This document shows positions 47,001-57,702 of a stretch of 64,000 nt of DNA, piece by piece. The stretch is from the NCBI GenBank assembly GCA_009746045.1, contig RPFO01000034.1, forward strand, positions 796,961-860,960, given 5' to 3'. Origin of the DNA: Mesostigma viride. Its lineage: Eukaryota; Streptophyta; Mesostigmatophyceae; Mesostigmatales; Mesostigmataceae. Positions within the stretch are counted from its first letter, which is position 1. Every line of letters starts with the position of its first letter. The notes under the pieces are model-generated. The model was not told the DNA's origin. It saw only the letters and a program-made list of their open reading frames with translations, and ran no database searches. A program made the translations under genes and the position numbers.

Positions 47001-49681
47001 CCCCGGAAATGTGTTCACCATGCAGAAACATGGTTTCTTCCAGCCCTCACCCAAGGAAAACCTGCCAGCGCCCGCTCCGCATCTACCAGTGCCTACTCAC
47101 CCAGGATGACCTCGGGCGCGCGGTAGTGCCGCGTGGACACCACCGTTGCGTGGTACTGGTCCTCAAACGTCGCGCTGCCAAAGTCGATCAGTTTGATGCG
47201 CGTGTGCTTGGGCTCACGCACCAGCTTCTTGCTCCCCTGCACGCCCAACTCGCAGGGGGTGGGGTGGGGGGGGGGACACAACGGATGCCATTAAAAACGT
47301 TCAGTCGTATATACTACTGTAGCAGTAAGTAGTAGTACATATTCGGTGCAATGGTACTATTCGCTTGGTGCTATTCGGTACTACAGTACAGCATTAGTGG
47401 CGACTGGGATGCGCACAGCTAACCACTGCCCTGCACACCCGACTCACAAAGGGGTGACTTTGATAGGCGACCATGCATGAAACCATGAAGTAGCATTGTG
47501 ATATAAGTGGCAACATTCATAGCAGTGGCGCCGAATGCACCAGCTTCGTGCTGCCTTGCACGCATGACTGGCAGGATGGGGGGGGGAGGGGAGTGTGACG
47601 GATGGCCCCCCAACAGTGTATTGTGTTATATGCAGCAGGCGGCACAGACGAGCTTTTCGTTGCCCTGCACGTGCGGGTTGCGTGGGAAATGGTGGCAGAC
47701 TTGGAAAAGACAGATGCCAGTGGAAAGAGCACCAACACCCCCACCCACCTGCACTAATATTGTGAAGCTGTAAAACTAATGTGAGGCACTACGCGAGGCG
47801 TGACAACCATGCTGGACGTGGCCTGCCGAAGTGCCCGCATTGCATTAACAGTGTGTTACTAGTTGTCTGTGTGTACAGATGCTACGCGGAACCAAAGCGC
47901 GGGAGCCGTGTGGCCACTTGAGCTTGCTATATGATAAAACTAAATCCACAATTACTCTAATTACAGGTGTCCCGGCACGTACTGGTAGCGGGACTTTGAC
48001 GTATTCCGAGGAGACGAGCAGCACGTTCTCCGGCTTGAGGTCGGTGTGGACCAGCTTGAGCCCGTGCATGTCTGCGCGGGGGTGCAGTATTATCGCAGCC
48101 GCAGTAGGGGGGTAGGGGTGGGGGGCAGGGGGGAGGGGGGGATAGGGAGGTAGGGGGGTAGGTTCAACAGGGTGTTCGTGGTTTTCGTGCCGCAGTAAGA
48201 GGCGAGATACAAGCACGGTATGGGAGTATCAATTAATTCAATCCGCCAGACCATCAGGCAGTTGACTGGACAGGACATGAGCCGGCAGCTCCTATTGTGT
48301 GAACGCATGGAAGAAATGCTGATGGTGGGCAAACAGCCAAGGTGTGAGTTTGAAACCAGTTTCTCTGGCATAACAATGGTGCCAAACAAGAGCAGCCATG
48401 CGGCCATGGCTAGCACTCCTGCTGCTCTTGCAAACCAAGCACAAGCCAGTCACAGGTCACCGTTAAGTACGTACGATTGGGATGTGACCGCTCTGTAATG
48501 CTACGCACCTGGCTACGCTTGTCGGTAAAATGCTGGCCGCATTTCTGGCCATATGGCTTCTGGCACAGGCCCGAAGGCAGCAGCGACCCAGAAAAAACAA
48601 AAATAACGCTGTGAGGATTATATTGCTTGTCCAAAGAAGGCATTGTGCACGTGGTCATGAGGGTAAGGGTCGTGCTTACATGCCACAGATTTGAGTATCT
48701 GCGCCGCAAAGTCGCGCACGATGTTAAGGCTGAAGGGGCAGTAGTGGTTCTTGCGCATGAAGTCAAACAGGCTCAGGCCCAGCCGCTCAAATGCCTGGAG
48801 CGTGAAGCCAGCGCCATCGTGTGGCAGACGCCACGATGTGCAGGGCACGGAGAGCGAGCATGCGTGGGGGGGAATAGTGAGTGTTTCGCACATCCGGCCA
48901 GCCACCCAGCCAGCCCCGAGGAAATACAAACAAAATTCACGAGGAAAGGTAGATGCGAAGATAGGTCAGCACTTGAGACCAATAAACACGCTCGGCAGGC
49001 AGCCATCCTGCTGTAATCCTCGTCGATAACCTACGATATTCCCACGATAACCCACAGGCCATGATATAGATCGGCAAAGTACTCGCTGCTTGCATACGCG
49101 AGGGCAAGGTATGCCTAGCCTCACAGAGCACTACACCTGGTCATATTGCCAACACAAACGCATATCGACACCAAAAGTGACTGTACACGCCGAGCCCTGC
49201 AATCCACGACAGAAGGAACCAGGCATATGCATCCCCCGACACCCAAGCAAGGAATGCTATTTCACTCGCACTGCTTTGCAACACCAGATCGCGGTTAGTC
49301 TGCATGGCTGCAACCAGCTCCGCACCAGGCAAAACGTGCCCCCGAAAGTAAAACCAGAAACACTAATCTGACTACATCACTGCTGTGAAACACCAGCTCC
49401 TATGCGTGGCACACCAGCTCCTACAAATGGCTGTGACCAGCCACGCACCAGGCATATGTGCCCCCGGAAGTCGAAGCAGTCCTTGAAGAGCACGCATCCC
49501 ATCTGGCCGTTCGGGTCGTGCTTGGCCAGCACGAGCAGCACGTCCTGCTCGATCATGGCCGCCTCGCGGTACTTGCTGGCGTTGCGGATCACCTTGATCG
49601 CCAGGTACTCCCTTGCCTCGCGGTCCCAGCACTCGAGCACCTGGCCAAACGTGCCCTCGCCCAGCTTGGACAGGATCTTGT
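41075..49681 (-). CDS. LAMMER/CLK-type dual-specificity protein kinase (N-terminal exon not found)
   Basis: Nuclear kinase family that phosphorylates SR splicing factors (the role is known of the family, not shown here). Eight exons with matching phases: 49681-49449, 48794-48680, 48071-47983, 47236-47101, 44647-44583, 43763-43662, 42268-42152, 41365-41075; about 382 aa. In order: [14 protein letters not shown] glycine loop, YLAIKV lysine, [15 protein letters not shown], catalytic [53 protein letters not shown], and the signature [14 protein letters not shown] (exon 43763-43662). The tail is Pro/Gly/His-rich with an [11 protein letters not shown] run. The 42268 acceptor is chosen by phase; an upstream AG would break the frame. 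The first codon is split, so one or more 5' exons lie upstream. Large introns carry minisatellites and a hAT element. Confidence 0.93.
42361..42930. repeat. 38-bp minisatellite in a kinase intron
   Basis: About 15 copies of a 38-bp unit (GATAGTGGGGAGCATACGGG plus TAGACCCGCGTATGGGGC), 97-99% alike by eye, about 95 bp from the 42268 acceptor. As 38 is not a multiple of three, all three minus frames are open and give shared 38-residue protein-like cycles that are not real proteins. Confidence 0.95.
44690..45965. repeat. 36-bp minisatellite in a kinase intron
   Basis: About 35 copies of GTTTAGCAGTTGGTTAGAAA plus CTGAGAGGCTGAAGAA, with a few variant positions (TTTAGC/TGTAGC/CTTAGC, CAG/CGG). The array ends about 45 bp from the acceptor of exon 44647-44583 and is in frame with it, creating a 492-codon open frame that is not a gene. 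Near the other border, the donor at 44582 is followed by two tandem copies of a 31-bp unit (CTGAGACTAGCACGCGG). Confidence 0.95.
46005..46636. mobile_element. Non-autonomous hAT-like element in a kinase intron
   Basis: The 8-bp direct repeat GCCATGAG occurs at 46005-46012 and 46629-46636. Between them a 616-bp body starts CAGGGTTT and ends AAACCCTG, so the ends are short inverted repeats. An 8-bp duplication and CAGGG ends are the hAT signature. The body contains repeated CCACGTGTGGC and CCGCCACA motifs in both orientations, which could be subterminal transposase sites. No transposase ORF. Confidence 0.9.
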
Positions 49682-49855
49682 CTGGAGGGGGGGGAGACAA
49701 GGGGCGCGGGGGCAAGGGGATACGCAGGGGCAATGGAACAGGGCGGCAGGCAGTAACAAAGGGAAGTTCAAGGATGAAGCAAGGAGGGTGCAGGAGGGAA
49801 GGGACAAAAGGAAGGGACAGAAGGAGGGCCAAACCAAAGGGGTTCAGGGAACAGA

Positions 49856-50063
49856 GGGGCAAAGGGGCAAAGGGGCAAAGGGGCAAAGGGGCAAAGGGGC
49901 AAAGGGGCAAAGGGGCAAAGGGGCAAAGGGGCAAAGGGGCAAAGGGGCAAAGGGGCAAAGGGGCAAAGGGGCAAAGGGGCAAAGGGGCAAAGGGGCAAAG
50001 GGGCAAAGGGGCAAAGGGGCAAAGGGGCAAAGGGGCAAAGGGGCAAAGGGGCAAAGGGGCAAG
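49856..50063. repeat. (GGGGCAAA)n minisatellite in the kinase 5' intron
   Basis: About 26 perfect 8-bp units, about 175 bp upstream of the 49681 acceptor. Frames spelling CPFAPLPL repeats are artefacts. A G homopolymer of about 24 bases lies at 50328-50351. Confidence 0.97.
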
Positions 50064-51235
50064 GGAAGAAACGGAAGGGGCCAAGGGACAGGACAAGAGA
50101 TGGGGCACATGGAGGGGTATCAGCATTGAGGAGGGAAGGAGCTAAATGGGGGGTGAACGATGGGCCGAAGGGGAAGGGAGGGCAGGGGAGAATAGGGGGA
50201 GCACAGACATGATAAGCAACACAAGAGAAGAATATTGTGTGTGTGTGTGTGCAGAAGGGGAAGGGAGGGCAGGGGAGGGGGGAGCGGGAGGGAGGGAACA
50301 AAGACATGATCAGCAAGAGAAGGGTGTTGGGGGGGGGGGGGGGGGGGGGGGCGGGAGAGAAGAGAGGAGGGATTGCGAGTGGGTGGGTAGGATAGTAATA
50401 ATAATAATAAGATATTATTAATGATATTATTATTCATAATAATCCATTTAACCACATTGCAAATAGCTATGTGCATGTGGTGAAGCTACTAATTAATGTA
50501 CACGTGACTGCGTCACGAGAGCATAAGTGGTGAGCATTAATTGTGAGTTCAAAACTTTCATACACCTGCTTGACATATGACTCATAAACTGCCGTGGCTT
50601 GAGTTGAAGTAGCACATTTTTCTTACCATCTAGAACCCAGGCAAGGCCCCAAATATGGAATAAATAACAGAGCTGGTGTGGACGCTTAGCCAGGAGGAAA
50701 ACATGCAGCACAACAGTCAACTGGAATAATAATTTGTGCGAGTAGGTAACAATGGTGCTAGAAACATATGCGATTACAGATGCTCAGCAGCAGAAATACC
50801 GGACCAATATTGAAACCATTCTTTCGCATGACCAGTTCCATACATTAGCCAATCATCCATCGGACCTGATCTTTACTATGCCCAGCCACAAGTTTTTATG
50901 CGTGCAGTGCCATTACAACTGTTGGAATCAAGACATGTTCTTGCCGAACCATGCTGCCATGTGCATACGACATGCCACATATGGGGGAGGCAATGCAAGA
51001 GAGGGATGACTGCCATACGCTCAAAATAGCATTATGCAAGGCAATGTAGGGGTATCACATGGGGACACTGTCAGGGCGATCTCCGATACCCCCTAACACG
51101 TACATCGTGGGATGAGGCTTTCGCCCAACTCAAATACGTAATGGCCATCTTTGTCCGATGGCCGGAAGGGAGGGGAGGCCCGCGTCTGAATTACTGCAGG
51201 CGCGTGGCCATTAGAGGACCGCTGCCTGGTTCGGC
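50064..51235. other. Region expected to hold the kinase 5' exon; not recognised
   Basis: Purine-rich low-complexity DNA to 50400, an ATT/AATAAT-rich patch to 50440, a CACGTGAC repeat copy at 50490-50532, then unremarkable DNA. The short kinase N-terminal exon should lie upstream of 49681, but no frame here shows the expected residues before the KILSKLGEG start. Confidence 0.35.
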
Positions 51236-51822
51236 CTAACGCAGCGGCTTCCGATAAGCTTCGCGTGTTTTCAGCTCGGGTGTAAAGGCCCTGGCCAGGA
51301 GCCGGGCTCGACGTCCCTGGCCGCCGAGAGGACTCATAAGCAGCCCCCGGGTGATCTCTATCCGACGGACGTGCAGGCGCAACTGCATCTTGAGCGTCTC
51401 GGGAATCAGCCCGGGCTGCTTCACCAGCTGGTGCCCCACCAGCATCGTATCTCGACCGCTGAAGAGTCGCCGATCACGCAGCGATGAGGGAGGGAACGCA
51501 AATGCATGAACGCCAATGCAACGGAGATCTAGAGGAGAGAAGCATACAGTGCTAAGAAAACCTTTCTGTGATACGGTGCGCTAGAACGCCCTAATTGCGG
51601 AAATTTGCGACACAAAAACACACGCAAGAAGATGCCGACAACGGGTGTAAGGCGAACTGATATTTGCTTGGCGAAGCGTCACCAATAGACATGTGAGGCA
51701 CACGGGCTAAGATGCTCTCAAACGAAATGTAGTTTGCCTACCTTACTGGACCGATATGTCTCTCGAGAATTCCCTGTGCGCTTGTCGCCAGCAGTCTCGC
51801 CATAGCGATGCTGCCCCTCCAT
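51236..51822 (-). CDS. Small two-exon gene, function unknown
   Basis: Exon 1 51822-51747 (ATG start) and exon 2 51528-51236 join in phase 1 through a GTAAGG donor and CCTCTAG acceptor, giving about 122 aa. The product is basic, with a C-terminal half containing RRLFSGRDTMLVGHQLVKQ and many Leu/Arg residues, which suggests a real soluble protein. I do not recognise a family. It could instead be the 5' end of a larger transcript. Support is codon-like composition and the fitting splice sites only. Confidence 0.4.
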
Positions 51823-53059
51823 TGCAATAGTCGCCCTTAATAATCCTACAGCATTCGGGCTGATTCTGAAGAAAGGGCCAGCAACTGCCCGCTCCCTACG
51901 CAACCAATGACTGTAACCATTTCAAACCATAAGGCACGACCTTAAAAAACACTGGCTACGCTGGATATTTCAAAACGTAAAATAATTACCGGGTAGGGAT
52001 CCTAACGGCCATAACACCATGGCAGCACCGTTACTGGAGGTCGCTCGTGCGCTCGCTGTGTCGCATCGCGCGGTCTCGAAACGAACTAACTAACGTGCGT
52101 GCGTGTCATGCTCACTCAGCCGTTCAGCAACGGAAGCACGTCGCCTGGGACATGTCCCGAACCAAGTTGGGATTCCTCCTGCTTCCGAATTCCAGCTTTT
52201 TAACGGACGATACTAGTAATGATGCCACTATAGATTCTATGCTGCCCATTTGCGGCGTTGGAACAACAACAACTGATCATGAATTCATGATCATGAAGAC
52301 GCCCAACGCCCAACGAAAAACAACATTCTGTGATTGTTGAGTTGTGGAAGTTTGGCGAACTTGAATAGAGAAATTAGCGCAGATGGCTATGGCGGCGTAA
52401 AGGATAGTAGGCGATAGCCTCGACCATTCGCGACCGGGAAGATACCTCCAGATTCTTCGTAAAAAGGTGCGTCTAACGAGCTCCCTCTTGCCCGCAACCT
52501 TTTAGGCTAGCCGCCATGCGGTCCATGTCGGTCACAGGCTGTCTTACGTGGGTACGTAAGCACCTGCAAACCACATTGTTCTCATGACGGCTAGCCCGGA
52601 TTGCGGTCGGATTACGGGTAAAGTGCTGTTCGTGGGACGGTACAAGCTATGGTCAGTGCATACCCGGCAGGTGCTGGGTTTCCTGATTATGCAAATACCC
52701 CCCTACCGCAGGTGCGGACGACACACTTTAACCCTGGTTACGGAATTACCATGCACTGGCGGTTTAGTGGAGGAACCACTAGCGCCTTCCCTGGCGACTC
52801 GACTTCGCCTAGAAACCCCCCCCTGAGATCTGCCGTCATTGCTAGACACGGCAAGGCAATGAGGCTTTCACCCATGGTCATCACCCATCAGCTCAAATCC
52901 GGCACCCCACCAACACCCGACACTGACACTCTTCCTCGCTTGTGGTTTCTCTGCGCTTGTGCTTTTCCATGGTTGCCCCGACGTGGCGGCGCCGGACGCA
53001 ACGGACGTGGCTGCCGCGCCAACCGTGACTAGGTAAGACCTGCCTGATACGCCACTAAC
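51823..53059. other. Intergenic DNA with a LINE C-terminal fragment
   Basis: At 52630-52690 a frame reads YKLWSVHTRQVLGFLIM, closely like WRLWSVYTRQIL near the C-terminus of the LINE at 57130-57180. This implies a second related copy upstream. The open frame at 52649-53032 ends in a basic tail shortly before the LINE ATG and might be a 5' leader ORF. Nothing else is recognised. Confidence 0.45.
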
Positions 53060-54112
53060 ATGAGCCAACTCACCATAGTATCATGGAATGTACGCGGTCT
53101 CAATAGCTATGGAGTACGTACTGCTATTGGCATTCCCAATACTACTCGTATCAAGCAATTATCCCTTCACCTCGCATCATTACTGCAGGGCTACGGCGGC
53201 CCAGCCCATGAGATCTGGCTGGGCCTGCAAGAGCATAAAATTCAAGGCCCGGGGGTCACGGCCAACAAAGCAGTGAGAGCACTAGCTCCTAATAGTGAGA
53301 GTCGTTGGGCCTGGGCGCGAGGAACCCAGGGGGGCACAGCTTTGATTCAATACCGTAAAACGGCTTCCTCACACCTCACCTGCCACACGTGGTCCCAACC
53401 GGTAGATACGGCGGCGGCTCAATGGCAAGGCCGCTGGGTACGACAGCACATCACCTGGGATAGCAAGCAGGGGTACCTTCTTTCAATTTACGCCCCAACC
53501 GACCCAGCTGAACAACATAATTTTTTCAAAGACATGTTTCAGATGATCCACGCCATTACTTCCCACGGCCTGGAGATCATATTGATGGGTGATTTCAATC
53601 TAGACATGGCGGCGCACCCTCAATCACGTACAAACCCCTTTCACGAACAGCTACTAGAGCTTAACCTACACGACCTACTGCGCTCCAGGGACAACGACCA
53701 CACTTGGCTTGCAACACGCGACGGTCACCGCATCACACGCCGTCTAGACAGAATCTATGCCACGCACGCTTGGGCGGACCTTGTATGTCATGCTAGGGTA
53801 GATCGCTCTATCACTCTTTCGGACCACTACCCTTGTATTATCACCTTAACGCACCACACCCCACCGACGCGGGGACCCGGTATCCCCCGCTTCAACCGAG
53901 ACTTATTGAGGGATCAAACATTCACGGCTCAAGTAAAAGCTTTTTGGCGAGAGTGGGTGGCCAGCATCCCTCACTATACCGATCATTGTCGATGGATGCA
54001 AGCCGGCCTACAACATGTATTGCAACTTTCCAAGAAATACACTGCTGAGCTCAGACAACAGAAAGGCCATGAATACCGATGTTATGAACGTATTGTCAAC
54101 CGTCTACAACTT
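53060..54112 (+). pseudogene. L1-like LINE polyprotein, endonuclease part (split by piggyBac-like insertion)
   Basis: Reads from ATG with SWNVRGLN, then LQEHK, GGTALIQ, MGDFNLD and SDHYPC, the core motifs of AP endonucleases of non-LTR retrotransposons, about 351 codons. The frame meets a stop at 54119-54121 only because a 1344-bp element is inserted at a TTAA. Codon use is less GC-biased than in the host genes. The second half continues in the matching frame at 55461. Confidence 0.9.
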
Positions 54113-55462
54113 AACCCTTAGTCGGGAAACTACCCGACCTGTCGGGTAGTTTGACTAACGGTCGAATTTCGCGCCGCGCCGTGAGCGCCGCGCCACTTGT
54201 GACGGATGTCAGTGGTCCGGTGGGTCCGGGGACACTTAGGGACGAGGGTGGTGCATAGGTTTGGGGGTAATATTCGCCATAGCCTGGTAATTACAACGTG
54301 CATTGAGCAGGTATCACGTGACTTTGGCGGGAAATTTTCACTCGCGCGCGCGCGTAACTAGATATGGCTGCCAGCATGCCGTTCTCACGGAAATTTTGCG
54401 TGTCGAGGCTAGAAACGGTTCAGAATTTCGCTCAGAATGACTTAACGTGATTTTCGTAGGTCAGGCATGGCCAAACTTGTAGGATTGGGAAAATTCAGGT
54501 AGGAAAATACTGCCTTCTGGGTCGTCAGTGCCAGATGAGTAATCGCTTATCATATTTCCATTTTATCCTCGTGGCCGGGCAGTCTGCGCCAGCCCAAGCA
54601 TCCAGATTTGGTACCGGATGTCCGCTGATGCGTTTGCTGGGAATGCGGACGCGTTGATAGGTAATATTTGAACGGAGCATCAACCTTGTAATCATAAAGG
54701 ATGCATGCATGATGCGGCTATGGCGACCTATGCCTGTAAAGCAATGGTATGTGTGAGATATGAGGGTCCCGGCCAGTGGAATCCGGGCAGGACGTGAACG
54801 AGCCAGGTATGGCAACGTGTTTGCGTGTCCTTTGCAGCGGAATACGTCTCCCATGCATTATATTTGACAAGCTTTTTAGTGCACCTTTCAGCAAGCCTCC
54901 ATGCCTGCTGTAAAGAGGGGTATTAGCCCTGCAAGTGACCAGTTTATGGCATTTCTTTGGAGCATATCATTTCGTTAATGCAGGTAGGCAACATGTTTGT
55001 ATTCCAGCACCTTTGGCAATCTTTTATAGCTTGCTATAATGCATTCTTGTATTGCATGTCTTAGATGGCTGTTTACGCGCGCGTAACCCACACACATATA
55101 TGAGCACCTTATATAGGTCTAATGGGTTATCCGGGTGGTCTGACCCAAGGAAAGCACCATTGGACTATCCAACTAAGTTGTCCAATGTTGTTGTTGAGGT
55201 TCCATACCCTCCCTGAGAAGTTAGGTGGGGGTTCACTTTTCCTTGGGGAAAAAAGATCGTCTTTTGTCCAAGTTTGACTGGAGCTATCATCCAAATGCTT
55301 CGATAAACCCGTGGTATTATTGCATATTCTGAAAGCCCTCGAAGTGTAGATACTCCTAGCATCTTGGTTGGGGGCATTTGGAGTTGTGGCCTGTGAGTTA
55401 TGATTTTTCTCATTTTCAGGGGTCTGAAAGTGCCAAAAATGGTCCTCCCGACTAAGGGTTAA
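54111..55462. mobile_element. Non-autonomous piggyBac-like element
   Basis: TTAA occurs on both sides (54111-54114 and 55459-55462). The 1344-bp body begins CCCTTAGTCGGGA and ends with its exact complement TCCCGACTAAGGG. TTAA target and CCC(T/A) ends are the piggyBac signature. The left end holds subterminal palindromes (GTCGGGAAACTACCCGAC, then GTCGGGTAGTTTGAC). No transposase ORF is present. The insertion interrupts the LINE ORF, and one TTAA copy accounts exactly for frame continuity. Confidence 0.92.
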
Positions 55463-57284
55463 GCAAACACTCAATACTTATGACATGGCGAAATTGCAAC
55501 AAGCCCAGCTAGCCTTGGACAAACTGCGATACGAAAGACACGCTAACGCCATAGATGCGGAAAACCTTTGGTGGCACACAACGGGGGAAAAAATGAATAA
55601 AGAATATTTTGCACTCCTCCCCAAGCAACGAACACACACGCTGATAACAGAAATTCACGACGACCAGGGCATCCACACAGACACCCATTCCATACTAAAC
55701 AGCGGTCATCAATATTTTACGAAGCTATTCCGAAGTAAACCGCACCCTGAAGCACCTCAAGCTATCCACCAAGTCCTTCAGGCGATACCACGGCACCTCA
55801 CCACCACGCAGCAGCAAGAACTAGATCAGACACCCACACAAGCTGAGACACAGGCTGCTATGCTCAAAATCAAACTCGGCAGTGCACCCGGCGTGGACGG
55901 CATCCCTGTAGAATTTTGGAGGAAGTTTTGGCCCGACCTTTCTGCCGGCTTTTACAAATGCGTCCTCGAAGTATGGCGCACAGGTATCGTCCCTGGCAAC
56001 TGGGCAGAAACCGCACTAATCCTCATATTTAAAAAGGGGTCTAAAACTCAATGGCAAAACTACCGTCCCATACGACTACTCACGGTTGCGTACAAAATCA
56101 TCAGTAAAATACTACAACTACGCATTTACACAGTACTCGACGACCTAATCGGTCCGGAACAAGTCGGCTTCCGCGCTAACCTACACATAAACGATAGCAT
56201 AACCATGCTTATGGACATAGTGGAAAAAGCGTGGCGCCACAACATACTCGGCATCATACTATTTTGGGATTTCAAAAAAGCTTTTGACCGCATGTGTTGG
56301 GACTACCTCGAGAAGACATTGCGCGGTTTCGGATTTGGTGGCACTTTCACGTATGTCACCATCGGTATGATTAAATCGCTCTCATGGACCCTACTCCTAA
56401 ACGGGCACTTCTCACGCACAGGCACTAGCTCTAGGTCACTCCCACAAGGCGACTGCATGTCCCCGCTCCTGTTTCTTCTTGCGCATGCCGGGCTGTTCTT
56501 TTTGCACGCTCGCGACAACAGGATCAGGGGCTTCCCCATCCAAGGTAAACCGCGAGGTTTGTTCCAAACTGCTTATGTTGATGACACCACTAATGTCTGT
56601 ACCTCCACTACCGATGTGCATGCTATCATGGAGAATATCACGACATACTCTATGGCCTCTCAACAGCGGTGTAACGTGCAAAAGTCCACGGGGCTGCACA
56701 TCGGGAGAGGATCCTCCCCCCGCTTATCACTCCCTAATCTGCCTGTGACATGGGTCCAGCCAGACGGTCACCACCTATTACACAACTGCCCTATCGGCTG
56801 CACTATGGATGGACGTCTTGCTGAACACCCCACCTTTTTGTATGACAACACAACACACAGTGGCAAACTCACAGGCATGCTCCAAGCGGCATCAAGATGG
56901 GCAGCGATTCCCCGTCTCAGCCTACGGGGCAGGGTCCTCCTCACCAACCAAATGTTATTCTCCAAAGTGCTCTACTACTGCCAAGGTCACCCACCTAACG
57001 AGTACACCACCAAGATCATCCAACGAATCGGCAGCAATTTTGTTTGGAAACAGCAGGGTATCATAACACACACGGTGCCGGGATGGATCGATCGGGACAT
57101 GTCCTATATGCCATGGGTTCAAGGAGGCTTGGGCTTACATAATATGGAGTGGCGTTTATGGTCAGTGTACACCAGACAGATCTTAACCGCGTTCATAGGG
57201 GGGGGGCCCACAATCAATCTACAATACCCATGCCAAATTTTATTACTTGAGGAGACGCCATTTCAACAAATACATGACAATTGA
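55461..57284 (+). pseudogene. L1-like LINE polyprotein, reverse transcriptase part
   Basis: About 607 codons continue the frame broken at 54112. RT motifs: GSAPGVDGIPVEFW, LIFKKGS, NYRPIRLL, GFRANLHINDSI, FWDFKKAFDRM, SLPQGDCMSPLLF and catalytic YVDDT (about 56574-56588; Val replaces the common Ala). The frame ends at 57284 shortly after a ten-base G run (57199-57208), so a homopolymer slip may have shortened the C-terminus, since related proteins usually run further. Before the DNA-element insertion the ORF was about 958 aa without a stop. Confidence 0.9.
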
Positions 57285-57702
57285 TGCTCATTGTGAATGC
57301 GTTTCCACATGAAATCATTACCATTTCATGCAATTTGGTCACTGGTGCGCTTTCCGCGTGCACTTTTCATTACTAGATTGCTTAAATTTATTAAAATTTA
57401 TTAACATTTATTAAAATTTATTCAAGTCGGGGTAAAATTGGCTGTTTTTGTCAAAGTGTCATGCACTCGGAGGGTAAGCAAGTGAGACAAGTTGTAGATT
57501 AAATTTACAATTGCACAACCCTCTCCACGACCCCGCTAGTTCTATTTATAGAACGAATTATAATTATTGCCAAAATTGTGCACAAGCCTGTGCACAACCC
57601 AACCAGTAATTCCCACTTGAACTTTGAATATTCAAGTGAATGCTCTGGAGACAGATGTACAGATCGATCTTTACAAATGTACACGAGTTCAGATCAAGCT
57701 AT
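57285..57702. other. AT-rich spacer with ATTTATTAAA repeats
   Basis: Repeats of AAATTTATTAA at 57380-57422 could be the LINE 3' tail. AGTCGGGGTAAAATTGGCT at 57425-57443 recurs inverted at 21019-21037. No gene. Confidence 0.45.

Noticed and set aside
49377..50126. 249-codon ORF joining CPFAPLPL repeats to the kinase glycine loop
   Set aside because: The repeats are the (GGGGCAAA)n intron array; a CAG acceptor at 49684-49682 separates them from the exon.
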